Origin: Klebsiella variicola
GTDB taxonomy: Bacteria > Pseudomonadota > Gammaproteobacteria > Enterobacterales > Enterobacteriaceae
Reading direction: 5' to 3'
NCBI RefSeq assembly: GCF_000828055.2
Contig: NZ_CP010523.2
Location: forward strand, 3,968,001 to 4,032,000
DNA: 64,000 nucleotides
Both the position numbers and the translations under genes were made by a program. Shown piece after piece: positions 8,897 to 16,974 of the stretch (its first letter is position 1; each line of letters begins with the position of its first letter). The notes under the pieces are model-generated. The model searched no databases, was not told the DNA's origin, and saw only the letters and a program-made list of their open reading frames with translations.

Positions 8897-9897
8897 GCCA
8901 AATCACCCTGAAAACCCCTGCCCCGGCAGAACCGACGGCCAGCAGCCCGCTGGCCTGGCTGTCGCGAGCCGGATTTGGCGTCATCACCCTGCTGGCCATC
9001 GCCCTGTTTGGCTGGGCGAATCCGGTATTTTTAACCGTGGATAACTGGGCCAACCTGCTGCAGGGCAGCGCGATCCTGCTGATTGTGGCGATGGCGATGA
9101 CCTTGATTGTCAGCGCCGGGGCGATTGATCTGTCGGTGGGCGTTGCGCTCGATTTCGGCGCCGCCTTCGCCCTCGTCGCCCTGAAAACCTGGCATCTGCC
9201 GTGGCAGGCCGCGGTAGGCTGCGCCCTGCTTGGCGGCGTGCTGATTGGCCTGCTCAATGCCTTTCTGATCCTCATCTGCCGGATCCGCCCCTTCCTCGCC
9301 ACGCTCGGCACCTGGTTTATCGCCAGCAGCGCCGAGCGCATCTATACCGACGGCGGCGGCGCGATAGCTTATCGGCGGATGGCGCCGGAATATCACGATC
9401 TGGCAGTGGGCAACCTTGGTGGGATCCCCACGCCGGTGGTGATTGTGCTGGCGCTGTGGCTGGTGGCATGGCTGGTCACCGAGCGCACGCTGTGGGGCAA
9501 ATATGTCCGCGCCATCGGCCAGAACAGCGAAGCGGCGCGTATCGCCGGGATCCGCGATCGCCTGACCATGCTCGGCGTGCTGGTGGCCGCCTCGGCGCTC
9601 TGCGCCATCGGCGGGGTGATCCTCTCCGCCAACCTGCGGCAGTTTACTCCCCTGGCCGGGCAGTCTTACCTGATGGACGCCATTGCGGCGGTATTTATCG
9701 GCACCGCCTTTAACCGTCTGGGCCGGGTCAGCATCCTCGGCACCCTCGGCGGCGTGCTGTTCCTTGCCATTATTGATAATGGCCTGAACCTGATGGGGCT
9801 CAATTATCTGGTGAAGGACGCGCTGGTCGGCGTGATTCTGGTGGTGGCCCTCGCCCTTTCTTTCTGGCAGGCGCGCCTGCGCCAAACGCATCGCTAA
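8893..9897 (+). CDS. sugar ABC transporter permease, RbsC type (second of two)
   Basis: Second membrane subunit of the same importer, 334 aa and highly hydrophobic. The signature region SAGAIDLSVGVALDFGAAFA and the loop IGQNSEAARIAGIRDRLTMLG match the RbsC family. The N terminus before the first span is longer and proline/alanine-rich. It starts within the previous stop codon, and the PfkB kinase begins 11 bp after its end. The substrate would therefore probably be phosphorylated on entry by that kinase. Confidence 0.92.
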   Translation: MSQITLKTPAPAEPTASSPLAWLSRAGFGVITLLAIALFGWANPVFLTVDNWANLLQGSAILLIVAMAMTLIVSAGAIDLSVGVALDFGAAFALVALKTWHLPWQAAVGCALLGGVLIGLLNAFLILICRIRPFLATLGTWFIASSAERIYTDGGGAIAYRRMAPEYHDLAVGNLGGIPTPVVIVLALWLVAWLVTERTLWGKYVRAIGQNSEAARIAGIRDRLTMLGVLVAASALCAIGGVILSANLRQFTPLAGQSYLMDAIAAVFIGTAFNRLGRVSILGTLGGVLFLAIIDNGLNLMGLNYLVKDALVGVILVVALALSFWQARLRQTHR

Positions 9898-9908
9898 ACG
9901 GGAGAACG

Positions 9909-10850
9909 ATGGCAACCTTTGACGCCGTGTTTGTCGGCCTGACTATTCTGGATATCGCCGGGCGCCCGGTGGTGGCGATACCGCCGCGCGGCGGCGTCGC
10001 CTTTATTGAGCAAATTCGCCTCAACCCCGCCGGCACCGCCGCCGGGGCCAATATTAACGCCGCGAAGCTGGGGATCCGCACCGCAGCGGTGGCCTGCCTG
10101 GGTGAAGATGAAAAGGCCGACTTTATCCTCGCCAGCTATGCCCGGCTGGGCATCGACTGCTCGCTTATCCAGCGCACCGCGCTGAAAGAGACCTCGGCGA
10201 CGATCCTGCCGATTCGCCCCAACGGCGAGCGTCCGGCCCTGCATTGCCGGGGCGCATCCGACGCCCTGTTCGTCAGTGAAACGGAATTTGACGCCGTCCT
10301 CGACTGTCGTTTCCTGCATCACGGCGGGACCGGACTGCTGGCGGCAATGGACCAGGGACAGAGCGCGCGGCTGTTGCAGGCGGCTAAAGCGCGCGGAGTC
10401 ACCACCAGCTTTGACCTTATCGCCCCGAATGAAGACACCCTCGAACTACTGCGGCCCCTGTTGCCGTCGGTGGATTATTTCATGCCTTCGCTGGAGGAAG
10501 CCGCCTTTCTCTCCGGCGAGACGCAGCCGGAGGCCATCGGCCGCTTCTTCCTGGCACTCGGTGTGGGCACCTGCATTCTGAAAGACGGCGAGAACGGTTC
10601 CTGGCTTATCCGTCGCGATGGCGCGCTGGAGCATATTGCGCCGTGGCCGGTCGAGGCAGTGGATACCACCGGCTGCGGCGACAGCTACTGCGGCGGGTTT
10701 ATTGCCGCGCTGGCGCGCGGACTCAGCGTGAAAGCAGCGTGTGACGTCGCCTCGGCGGTGGCCGCGCTGGTGGCGACCGGGATGGGATCGGATGCCGGGG
10801 TAGTGGACTGGGAACAGACCCAGGCTTTTATGGCGGCCCATCGCCCCTGA
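9909..10850 (+). CDS. PfkB-family sugar or nucleoside kinase
   Basis: Ribokinase/PfkB-family kinase, 313 aa. The N-terminal glycine-rich patch is PAGTAAGANINAAKLG (residues 40-55). The C-terminal signature is VDTTGCGDSYCGGF, in which Asp258 is the expected catalytic base and the common DTTGAGD has become DTTGCGD. Last gene of the ABC importer operon. PfkB enzymes phosphorylate ribose, fructose phosphates, nucleosides, ketodeoxygluconate and similar substrates. The preference for a hydrophobic, phosphate-free ligand cannot be judged here. With the importer it suggests uptake of a pentose or nucleoside followed by 5- or 1-phosphorylation. Convergent with the next gene. Confidence 0.9.
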   Translation: MATFDAVFVGLTILDIAGRPVVAIPPRGGVAFIEQIRLNPAGTAAGANINAAKLGIRTAAVACLGEDEKADFILASYARLGIDCSLIQRTALKETSATILPIRPNGERPALHCRGASDALFVSETEFDAVLDCRFLHHGGTGLLAAMDQGQSARLLQAAKARGVTTSFDLIAPNEDTLELLRPLLPSVDYFMPSLEEAAFLSGETQPEAIGRFFLALGVGTCILKDGENGSWLIRRDGALEHIAPWPVEAVDTTGCGDSYCGGFIAALARGLSVKAACDVASAVAALVATGMGSDAGVVDWEQTQAFMAAHRP

Positions 10851-10860
10851 CGATGGACCC

Positions 10861-10878
10861 GCGCCGCCGCAGCGGCGC
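10861..10878. terminator. hairpin between convergent genes
   Basis: GCGCCGC (10861-10867), loop CGCA, and GCGGCGC (10872-10878) form a perfect 7-bp GC stem. It sits in the 35-bp gap between the converging PfkB kinase and dehydrogenase genes, where it could serve both strands. No T-run is present, so its strength is uncertain. Confidence 0.4.
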
Positions 10879-10885
10879 AAGCGGC

Positions 10886-11914
10886 TTAACGCCACTGGTA
10901 CAGCAGCGGCTCCCCGGCGACATAGCGCTGAAGATCGGCGGCAATCATCGCCGTGTGTTTGGCGATACTCTCCCGGGTGGCTCCGGCGATATGCGGCGTG
11001 ATAATCACGTTATCGAACTCGATAACAAAAGGATGATCTCGCCACAGCGGTTCGCGGTGATAGACATCCAGCGCCGCGCCGCCCAGCGGGCCGTGGCGCA
11101 GGGCATCAATTAGTGCCGCCTCGTCGACCACCGCCGCGCGAGAGGTATTGATCAGCAGCGCGCCGGGCTTCATGCTGTTTAACAGCGCCGCATTCACCAG
11201 CCCGTCACTGTGCGGCCCGCTGCTCAGGTGCAGGCTGACGATATCCGCCTCGCGGAACAGCGCCTCCAGGGTCGTTTTCTGTAGCCCTGGCTCATTGATA
11301 TCCTCTGCGGCGACGAACGGATCCACCACCAACACCGCCATGCCGAACGCCCGGGCGATACGCGCCACCCGGCGGCCAATGTTGCCATACCCCACCAGCC
11401 CCAGCGTTTTATTGCGCAGTTCACTGCCTTTAAACACTTCATAGGGGCTTTCCGGGCTCACGTCCCAGACCACATCCCGCCGCAGACCCTGCTGGGTGGC
11501 GGCGGCGGCATTATCAGCCTGCGTGAATTCCCCCCGCTTCAGCGCCGCATGGGATTGCGGAATATGGCGCGCCAGGCTGAGCATCAGGCCAAGCGTCAGC
11601 TCCGCGGCGGCATCGGCATTGCGCCCCGGGGTGTAGAGCACCCGGATGCCGCGCGCCTGGGCGGCCTGGGTATCAATATTCACCGGATTCGCGCGAGTAC
11701 AGGCGATCACCTGCAGGCGCGGACAGGCGGCCATTACCGCGTCTGTCACCTCATCATAGCTGGTCACCAGCACCTCGGCGTCATGGGCCAGCTCAATCAG
11801 CTGACCGGCGCTAAGTTTCGGTTTGCCCAGCGCCCATCCCTCCACCAGCAGCTCGCCCAGCTGGTGGAAGGCGCTAAGGTCGCCAGCATGCTCGGCGGTA
11901 AAAACGATTTTCAT
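10886..11914 (-). CDS. D-2-hydroxyacid dehydrogenase family protein (SerA/GhrB-like)
   Basis: NAD(P)-dependent D-isomer 2-hydroxyacid dehydrogenase, 342 aa from the Met that follows the FGGY kinase stop. The Rossmann motif GYGNIG (174-179) is followed by Asp198 in VVDPF, which suggests NAD rather than NADP. The catalytic set is present: Arg259 in NTSR, Glu288 in HREPL and His308 in PHIAG. Its start overlaps the stop of the upstream FGGY kinase gene (ATGA), so it is the third gene of an mtnB-kinase-dehydrogenase operon. None of the known methionine salvage steps needs such an enzyme. It may act on a 2-ketoacid or hydroxyacid side product, or in a separate sugar-acid route. Confidence 0.85.
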   Translation of the reverse strand: MKIVFTAEHAGDLSAFHQLGELLVEGWALGKPKLSAGQLIELAHDAEVLVTSYDEVTDAVMAACPRLQVIACTRANPVNIDTQAAQARGIRVLYTPGRNADAAAELTLGLMLSLARHIPQSHAALKRGEFTQADNAAAATQQGLRRDVVWDVSPESPYEVFKGSELRNKTLGLVGYGNIGRRVARIARAFGMAVLVVDPFVAAEDINEPGLQKTTLEALFREADIVSLHLSSGPHSDGLVNAALLNSMKPGALLINTSRAAVVDEAALIDALRHGPLGGAALDVYHREPLWRDHPFVIEFDNVIITPHIAGATRESIAKHTAMIAADLQRYVAGEPLLYQWR

Positions 11915-13407
11915 GGTTGTACGTCCTGAGAAAGAGGTTGAAGGGCGGCCTGTCTGGCCTGCCATACCGGCAGCATCTGCTCACGCAGCAGGCGGTAAAC
12001 GGGATACAGCGCCGCGTAGCGGGCATGCGCCTGAGGGCGCGGCTGATAGCGGGTCTGCGCCAGCGGAGGCGTCTCGGCCAGCGCCGCGACGCTGCGGGCC
12101 GCCAGAATCGCCGCGCCGCGCGCGCTCAGTTCGTTAAAGGCGCTGGAGACCACCGTACGCCCGGTACAGTCGGCGATAATCTGCAGCCAGGTCGCAGAGG
12201 CTGCGCCGCCGCCGGTCAGATACAGCTCGCCGCCCTGCGGATAACCCTGTAGCGCATCGACAATGGCGAAGGCCAGGCCTTCAAACACCGCGCGCTGCAG
12301 TTCGGCGCGGGTGGTGTGCGGGCTAATGCCGAAAAAGCCGGCCCGCGCGTCCGGGCTGTAAAACGGCGCGCGTTCGCCATTGAGGTACGGCTGCCAGAAG
12401 ACGCCGCCGCTGCCTGGCTCCACCTCCGCGATCGCCTGCTCCAGCCGATCCAGATCGGCGTCCAGCGAAATATGCTGCTGCAGCCAGTCAATGTTTGGCG
12501 TACCGGCCTGCATCGGAAACAGCGAGATCACCTGCCCGGCTTCGGTATGGGTGACAAAGCGCGTCGCCTCGTTCACCGTCTGCGGGCCGCGGCAGACGAT
12601 CCCGGTGCAGCAGGTAGTGCCGAGGATCGTGTAGATATCCCCTTCGTTGACCGCGCCGCAGCCCAGCGCGGCGCTACAGACATCCAGCGCCCCGGCGGCC
12701 ACCGGCGTCGCGGCGGGCAGCCCGGTCAGCGCCGCCACCGCATCGCTCAGCGTGCCAGCCGGAGCATCCGGGGCCAGCAGCGGGGGAAACAGCGGCAGCA
12801 GTTCGTTCAGCCCCATCTCATTCATCACCACCGAGGACCAGCTGCCGGTCTGCTGATTGAGTAACGAGCTGCTGGCGTCCGTCAACTCCAGCGCCGCCAC
12901 GCCGGTCAGGCGAAAGCGGATCCAGTCCTTGGCGAAAAACAGATAGCGCGCGGCCGCCAGCCGCGCCGGCTGATACTGTTTCAGCCAGTACAGCTGCAGG
13001 CTGGTATTGCAGGGCTGCAGGTGGGTGCCGGTATCGGCGAAATAGCGGCGGTCGAAGCCGGGTCGGCGCAGCAGGTCGCTCATCAGCTCGTGGCTGCGGG
13101 TATCGCTCCACAGGATCCCCGGGCCCACCGGTTCGCCCTGCTCATCGCTGAGCCAGACCCCCTCCCCTTGCCCGGCGAGGCCGATGGCCCGCAGCCGCCC
13201 CGCCTGCAGCGCCGGGTGGCGGGCAATCTGGCGCAGAATAGCCAGCACCGAATGCCACAGTTGGGTCATATCCTGTTCCGCGTAGCCATTGGCCGACAGG
13301 CGGGGTGAGGTATTTTCCGCGGCGCTGGCGCAGGCGGTGAAATGCTGATCAAACAGCACCGCTTTCACCCGCGAGGTGCCGATATCGATCCCAAGATAAA
13401 AATCCAT
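11911..13407 (-). CDS. FGGY-family carbohydrate kinase
   Basis: Sugar kinase of 498 aa with the two actin-like ATPase domains of the FGGY family. The N-terminal phosphate-binding motif is YLGIDIGTSRVKAVLFD (4-20). The substrate-side segment WSDTRSHE and the second-domain motif AVFEGLAFAIVDALQGY with LTGGGAAS are all present. It most resembles the xylulose/lyxulose/erythritol kinase side of the family. It follows mtnB by 12 bp on the same strand and overlaps the dehydrogenase start. Because the operon is led by mtnB under a MetJ-like site, a 5-deoxy- or methylthio-pentulose is a candidate substrate, but this is inference. Confidence 0.88.
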   Translation of the reverse strand: MDFYLGIDIGTSRVKAVLFDQHFTACASAAENTSPRLSANGYAEQDMTQLWHSVLAILRQIARHPALQAGRLRAIGLAGQGEGVWLSDEQGEPVGPGILWSDTRSHELMSDLLRRPGFDRRYFADTGTHLQPCNTSLQLYWLKQYQPARLAAARYLFFAKDWIRFRLTGVAALELTDASSSLLNQQTGSWSSVVMNEMGLNELLPLFPPLLAPDAPAGTLSDAVAALTGLPAATPVAAGALDVCSAALGCGAVNEGDIYTILGTTCCTGIVCRGPQTVNEATRFVTHTEAGQVISLFPMQAGTPNIDWLQQHISLDADLDRLEQAIAEVEPGSGGVFWQPYLNGERAPFYSPDARAGFFGISPHTTRAELQRAVFEGLAFAIVDALQGYPQGGELYLTGGGAASATWLQIIADCTGRTVVSSAFNELSARGAAILAARSVAALAETPPLAQTRYQPRPQAHARYAALYPVYRLLREQMLPVWQARQAALQPLSQDVQP

Positions 13408-13419
13408 ACCTGCTCCGGC

Positions 13420-14028
13420 TCAGGGCTCGTAGCGGCGGCGCATCAGCTCGCACTCGAACAGGAACTCCAGCCCCTCCAGTTGACGGCGGGCCTCCTGAAT
13501 ATCTTTCCCCCAGCAGGTCAGGCCGTGGCCGCGCAGCAGAAAGCCGTAGCGCAGCGGGCGCGTTTGCGCATAATCGGCAATCCGCGCCGCCAGGGCGTCA
13601 ATATCCTGGTCATTATCAAAGATGGCGACCGGAACAGTATCGAGATGGCTGTGCTGCCCGCTAAGGGTTTTCTGCATTTCATACCCCTGCAGCGCCAGCG
13701 TGTCGCTTTTTTCGATGCGCGACAGCACGGTGGCGTTGACGGTATGCACATGCAGCACCACGTTGGCTTCCGGGAACAGGCGATACACCAGGGTGTGCAG
13801 GCCGGTCTCGGCCGACGGCTTCCGTCCGGAAGGCGCCTGGTTGGTGGCGATCTCAACCTGCAGAAAATCCTCGGTCGTCAGGCTGCCTTTGTCGCGGCCC
13901 GACTCGCTTAGCCAGCACCAGGTGTCATCCTGACGCACCGACATATTGCCGCCGGTCGCCGGCGCCCAGCCTTTCGCCCCGATCCAATGACAGGTGGTGA
14001 CCAGTTGCGCGAGTCTTTCTTGCCACAT
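13420..14028 (-). CDS. mtnB: methylthioribulose-1-phosphate dehydratase
   Basis: Class II aldolase/adducin-fold protein of 202 aa, close to the typical MtnB length. MtnB dehydrates 5-methylthioribulose-1-phosphate to 2,3-diketo-5-methylthiopentyl-1-phosphate. The motifs seen are ATGGNMS (24-30), SGRDKGSL, PSAETGLH with Glu74, zinc ligands His93 and His95 in HVHTVNATV, GYEMQK (115-120) and His168 in LRGHGL. These fit MtnB better than fuculose- or rhamnulose-phosphate aldolases. In many genomes mtnB sits with mtnC and mtnD. Here it is 11 kb away, leading a unit with an FGGY kinase and a 2-hydroxyacid dehydrogenase. A related deoxypentulose-phosphate aldolase role cannot be fully excluded, but it is the only dehydratase candidate in the window. 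Confidence 0.88.
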   Translation of the reverse strand: MWQERLAQLVTTCHWIGAKGWAPATGGNMSVRQDDTWCWLSESGRDKGSLTTEDFLQVEIATNQAPSGRKPSAETGLHTLVYRLFPEANVVLHVHTVNATVLSRIEKSDTLALQGYEMQKTLSGQHSHLDTVPVAIFDNDQDIDALAARIADYAQTRPLRYGFLLRGHGLTCWGKDIQEARRQLEGLEFLFECELMRRRYEP

Positions 14029-14059
14029 AGCAGTTCCTTAGGTTAGCGATGATTAATTT

Positions 14060-14075
14060 AGCCGTCTAAATGGCT
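14060..14075. promoter_or_regulatory. MetJ-like boxes upstream of mtnB
   Basis: On the plus strand AGCCGTCT (14060-14067, 7 of 8 to consensus) abuts AAATGGCT (14068-14075, 5 of 8). Read from the mtnB side this is AGCCATTT-AGACGGCT. The site is 32-47 bp before the mtnB start codon. It is weaker than the arrays at mtnC and mtnK, but position and spacing fit MetJ. Confidence 0.65.
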
Positions 14076-14374
14076 ATTTATCCGATACTAACACCGCTAA
14101 CCGGAGGGGACAATATTTCAGGAAACACACACAAGACAAATGGTTATATCATAAATGCATATTAAATAACCCTTATTCACAGTGATTTAACCAACCGTTT
14201 TCAGTACACCGCTATTCTCCACTACTCGCTGGCCAAAAACTGGCGGATCGCCCTGGCTGAAATTCTCCTCCTGCGCCAGGGATGCGCTCGCCGCCCTCCT
14301 CTGCCCTGGACTGGTGCAAAACATGGCAGGATGCCCACTAAAATGGCATCTCATCGTCTTTACCCCATCATTAC

Positions 14375-14389
14375 TGTGCACTGTGCACA
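14375..14389. promoter_or_regulatory. perfect odd palindrome upstream of codB-like gene
   Basis: TGTGCAC-T-GTGCACA is a perfect 15-bp inverted repeat with a single central base. It lies about 90 bp before the codB-like ATG at 14480. It is a good candidate operator for the PucR-type activator encoded in this operon. That assignment rests on position only. Confidence 0.45.
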
Positions 14390-14479
14390 TCCTGTGATAT
14401 TCCCCGTGCCCGGTTTTTCCTGGCACATCTCTTGCTACTTCCGGCTATCACCGCCCATCTACCAGCCAGAGGTTCCAGG

Positions 14480-15742
14480 ATGTCAAACAGCAATGATTTT
14501 CCCCTCGTCGAAGCGCCCGCCGCCGGACGCAAAGGCGTATTTTCCATCGCCATGGTGTTGTTCAGCTTTACCTTTTTCACCGGCACGATGTTTGCCGGCG
14601 GCAAACTCGGCGTCTCCTTTTCCATCGTCAATCTGCTGTGGATAGCCGTCATCGGCAACGCCTTGCTGGCCCTCTATGCCGCGTCGCTGGGCTGGATCGC
14701 CGCGCGCAGCGGCCTGAATACGGTGCTGATGGGCCGGTTCTGCTTCGGGGAGATCGGCAGCAAGCTGGCCGATTTTATTCTTGGTTTTGCCGAGCTGGGC
14801 TGGTACGCCTGGGGGACCGCCACGGTCGCTATCTCGCTGGTGAAGATCCTCGCCCTGCCCGAGGCGCTGACCCAGCCGCTGATGGTGCTGTTTGGCATTT
14901 TGTTCTGCGTCACCGCGCTGGTGGGCTACAAGGGACTGGACGCGCTGTCGCGCCTGTCGGTGCCATTGATGTTTGTACTGCTGATGGTCTCCATGTATCT
15001 GGCGCTGCACCACGCCGGCGGCTGGCAGGCGATGACCCGCATTGCGCCGAGCGACACCATGACCTGGTCGGCGGCCATCACCATGGTCTTCGGGACCTTC
15101 GCCAGCGGCGCCACCCAGGCGACGAACTGGACCCGGCTGGCTAACTCCAGCCGGACCGCCATTCTCGCCAGCATGGGCAGCTTCCTCATCGGCAACGGGC
15201 TGATGATCGTCGCCGGCGCCTGGTGCGCCATCGTTTATCAACAGGCCGATATTGTGGAAGTCCTGATCCTGCAGGGGCTGTCGGTCGCCGCGGTGATCAT
15301 GCTGTGTCTCAACCTGCTGACCATCCAGGGGCCCACCATCTATAACGTCTCCGCCGCCGCCTGCCATCTGCTGCGCAGCGAACGTCGCCGGACGCTAACC
15401 CTCGCCGCCGCCGGGGTGGGCATTGTGCTCGCTATTGGCGGTATGTATGAAATGCTGATCCCCTTCCTTGTGCTGCTGGGCAGTATTATTCCGCCCATTG
15501 GCGGGGTGATCCTCGCCGACTACTGGTTCGCCCGCGGCGGGCGCTATCCCCTGCTGCAGAACGCCCGCCTGCCGCGTTTTAACTGGCTGGGACTCGGCGC
15601 CTACGCCGCCGGCGCGGTGGTGGCCTATCTGTCACCGTGGATCGCGCCGCTGGTGGGGATCACCGTCTCCGCGCTGGTCTATATCGTCCTGAGCCTGCTA
15701 AGCAAACGCCAGCCTGCCGCCGTCGCGGAGCAGGAGCCATGA
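14480..15742 (+). CDS. codB: cytosine/purine permease, CodB family (NCS1)
   Basis: Nucleobase:cation symporter-1 family permease, 420 aa with about twelve hydrophobic spans. The start at 14480 follows an AGG-containing ribosome site, and the protein begins MSNSNDFPLVEAPA. Family marks include FFTGTMFAGGKLG near the first span, GAWCAIVYQQADIVEVL and the C-terminal GSIIPPIGGVILADYWFARG. It should import cytosine or a related oxidised purine or pyrimidine across the inner membrane. Its stop overlaps the PucR regulator start (ATGA), and that gene overlaps the deaminase gene. Uptake, regulation and deamination are therefore encoded as one coupled operon. Confidence 0.88.
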   Translation: MSNSNDFPLVEAPAAGRKGVFSIAMVLFSFTFFTGTMFAGGKLGVSFSIVNLLWIAVIGNALLALYAASLGWIAARSGLNTVLMGRFCFGEIGSKLADFILGFAELGWYAWGTATVAISLVKILALPEALTQPLMVLFGILFCVTALVGYKGLDALSRLSVPLMFVLLMVSMYLALHHAGGWQAMTRIAPSDTMTWSAAITMVFGTFASGATQATNWTRLANSSRTAILASMGSFLIGNGLMIVAGAWCAIVYQQADIVEVLILQGLSVAAVIMLCLNLLTIQGPTIYNVSAAACHLLRSERRRTLTLAAAGVGIVLAIGGMYEMLIPFLVLLGSIIPPIGGVILADYWFARGGRYPLLQNARLPRFNWLGLGAYAAGAVVAYLSPWIAPLVGITVSALVYIVLSLLSKRQPAAVAEQEP

Positions 15743-16974
15743 GCCTGACGGTCAGCGAACTGCTGGCCCTTGAGGGACTCTCCGCCCTGCGTCTGCGGGC
15801 GGGAAAGCAAGGGCTGCAGCGGGCCGTACGCTGGTACTACGTGGCGGAAAATGAACATATCGCCGAGTGGATCATGGGCGGCGAGCTGGTCTTTATTACC
15901 GGCATCAACCATCCCCGTGATGAAGCCAACCTGATCCAGTTGCTGATGGAGGGAAAACAGCGCGGCATCGCCGGGATGGTGATCCTCACCGGCGAGGCCT
16001 ATATCCACGCCATTCCCGCCACGCTGATCGCCCTTGCCGACGAGCTGGGCATTCCGCTGATTGAGCAGCCCTACCTGCTGAAGATGGTAATTGTCACCGA
16101 GCGCATCGGCACCGCGCTGGTCCGCAGTGAAAACGCCCTGCAGTCACAGCGCGACATTCTGATGCAGCTGGTCACCGGCGACTATCCGGATCTGCAGATG
16201 CTCCATCAGCGCGCCCTCCATCAGCAGCTCGATTTTACCCGTCCGCTGCGGCTGGCGGCGCTGCGTCTGGAGGGGCTGTCCCGCCTGTTTCGCCAGTTCC
16301 CGCCCGAGCAGGCCGAAGCCTGGCTGCTGCAGGCCCACCGCAGCGTGCGTCAGCAGCTGCAGCAGCAGCTCAACCAGCAGGGCAACCCCTTCCCGCTGCT
16401 GGAGCGCAGCAATATGTTTCTTTTCCTGCTGCCGGATGAGGAGGGGGAAGGCTTTCAGCAGAAAAAATGGCTGCAGCAGTGGCTGCAGGCGCTGGCGGAC
16501 GGAGAGGAGGGTTTGTCGCTGCTCTGCGGCCTCTCCGCACCGGTCAGGCAGCTGCAGGGTTATCCGCGGGCGCTGTCGCAGGCGCGCCAGGCGCTGGATC
16601 TGTGCGATACCCTGCGGCCGACCCAGCGTATCAGCGACTATCAGCAGTTGGGGTTTATCAAATTGCTGTCCGCGGTCAGCGACCCGGCGCTGCTCAACGA
16701 TTTTATGCACGACACCCTGGGCTGCCTGATCGAACCGGGCCGCAAAGCGCCATGGCTGCTGCTGGAGACCCTCGAGACGCTGCTACAGGAGAACGGCAAC
16801 GTGGTGCGGGCCGCCGACCGGCTGGGCCTGCATCGCAACACATTGCATCAGCGCATCCAGCGTATTGAAAAACTGACCGGCTACCCGGTCAGCCACCCCC
16901 AGTTTCATCTCAACGCCTCGGTCGCGCTGGTGATCTGGCGTTTATCGCAAAACCATTTACAGGACCCACCATGA
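15739..16974 (+). CDS. PucR-family transcriptional regulator
   Basis: Regulator of 411 aa with an N-terminal PucR sensor domain (roughly residues 1-130, including EWIMGGELVFITGI) and a C-terminal HTH_30 domain. The helix-turn-helix is seen in NVVRAADRLGLHRNTLHQR at about 355-373. PucR-type proteins activate purine or pyrimidine catabolism genes in response to pathway intermediates. The start overlaps the permease stop and its stop overlaps the deaminase start, each in an ATGA arrangement. A regulator gene inside the operon it presumably controls implies autoregulation. The E. coli codBA operon has no such gene between codB and codA. Confidence 0.88.
   Translation: MSLTVSELLALEGLSALRLRAGKQGLQRAVRWYYVAENEHIAEWIMGGELVFITGINHPRDEANLIQLLMEGKQRGIAGMVILTGEAYIHAIPATLIALADELGIPLIEQPYLLKMVIVTERIGTALVRSENALQSQRDILMQLVTGDYPDLQMLHQRALHQQLDFTRPLRLAALRLEGLSRLFRQFPPEQAEAWLLQAHRSVRQQLQQQLNQQGNPFPLLERSNMFLFLLPDEEGEGFQQKKWLQQWLQALADGEEGLSLLCGLSAPVRQLQGYPRALSQARQALDLCDTLRPTQRISDYQQLGFIKLLSAVSDPALLNDFMHDTLGCLIEPGRKAPWLLLETLETLLQENGNVVRAADRLGLHRNTLHQRIQRIEKLTGYPVSHPQFHLNASVALVIWRLSQNHLQDPP

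Larger units (their letters stand above)
14029..14479. other. divergent promoter region between mtnB and codB-like gene
   Basis: This 451-bp gap carries the promoters of both operons. It contains the MetJ-like boxes at 14060-14075 and an odd-centred palindrome at 14375-14389, listed separately. It is more AT-rich near mtnB (14041-14200) than near codB. I see no open reading frame with a good start or family resemblance and no tRNA. Confidence 0.5.

Noticed and set aside
13420-14028. Reading the mtnB gene as a fuculose- or rhamnulose-phosphate aldolase of a sugar operon
   Set aside because: The ATGGNMS, GRDKGSL, PSAETGLH and GYEMQK motifs fit MtnB better, and the MetJ-like site and missing mtnB elsewhere in the window agree.
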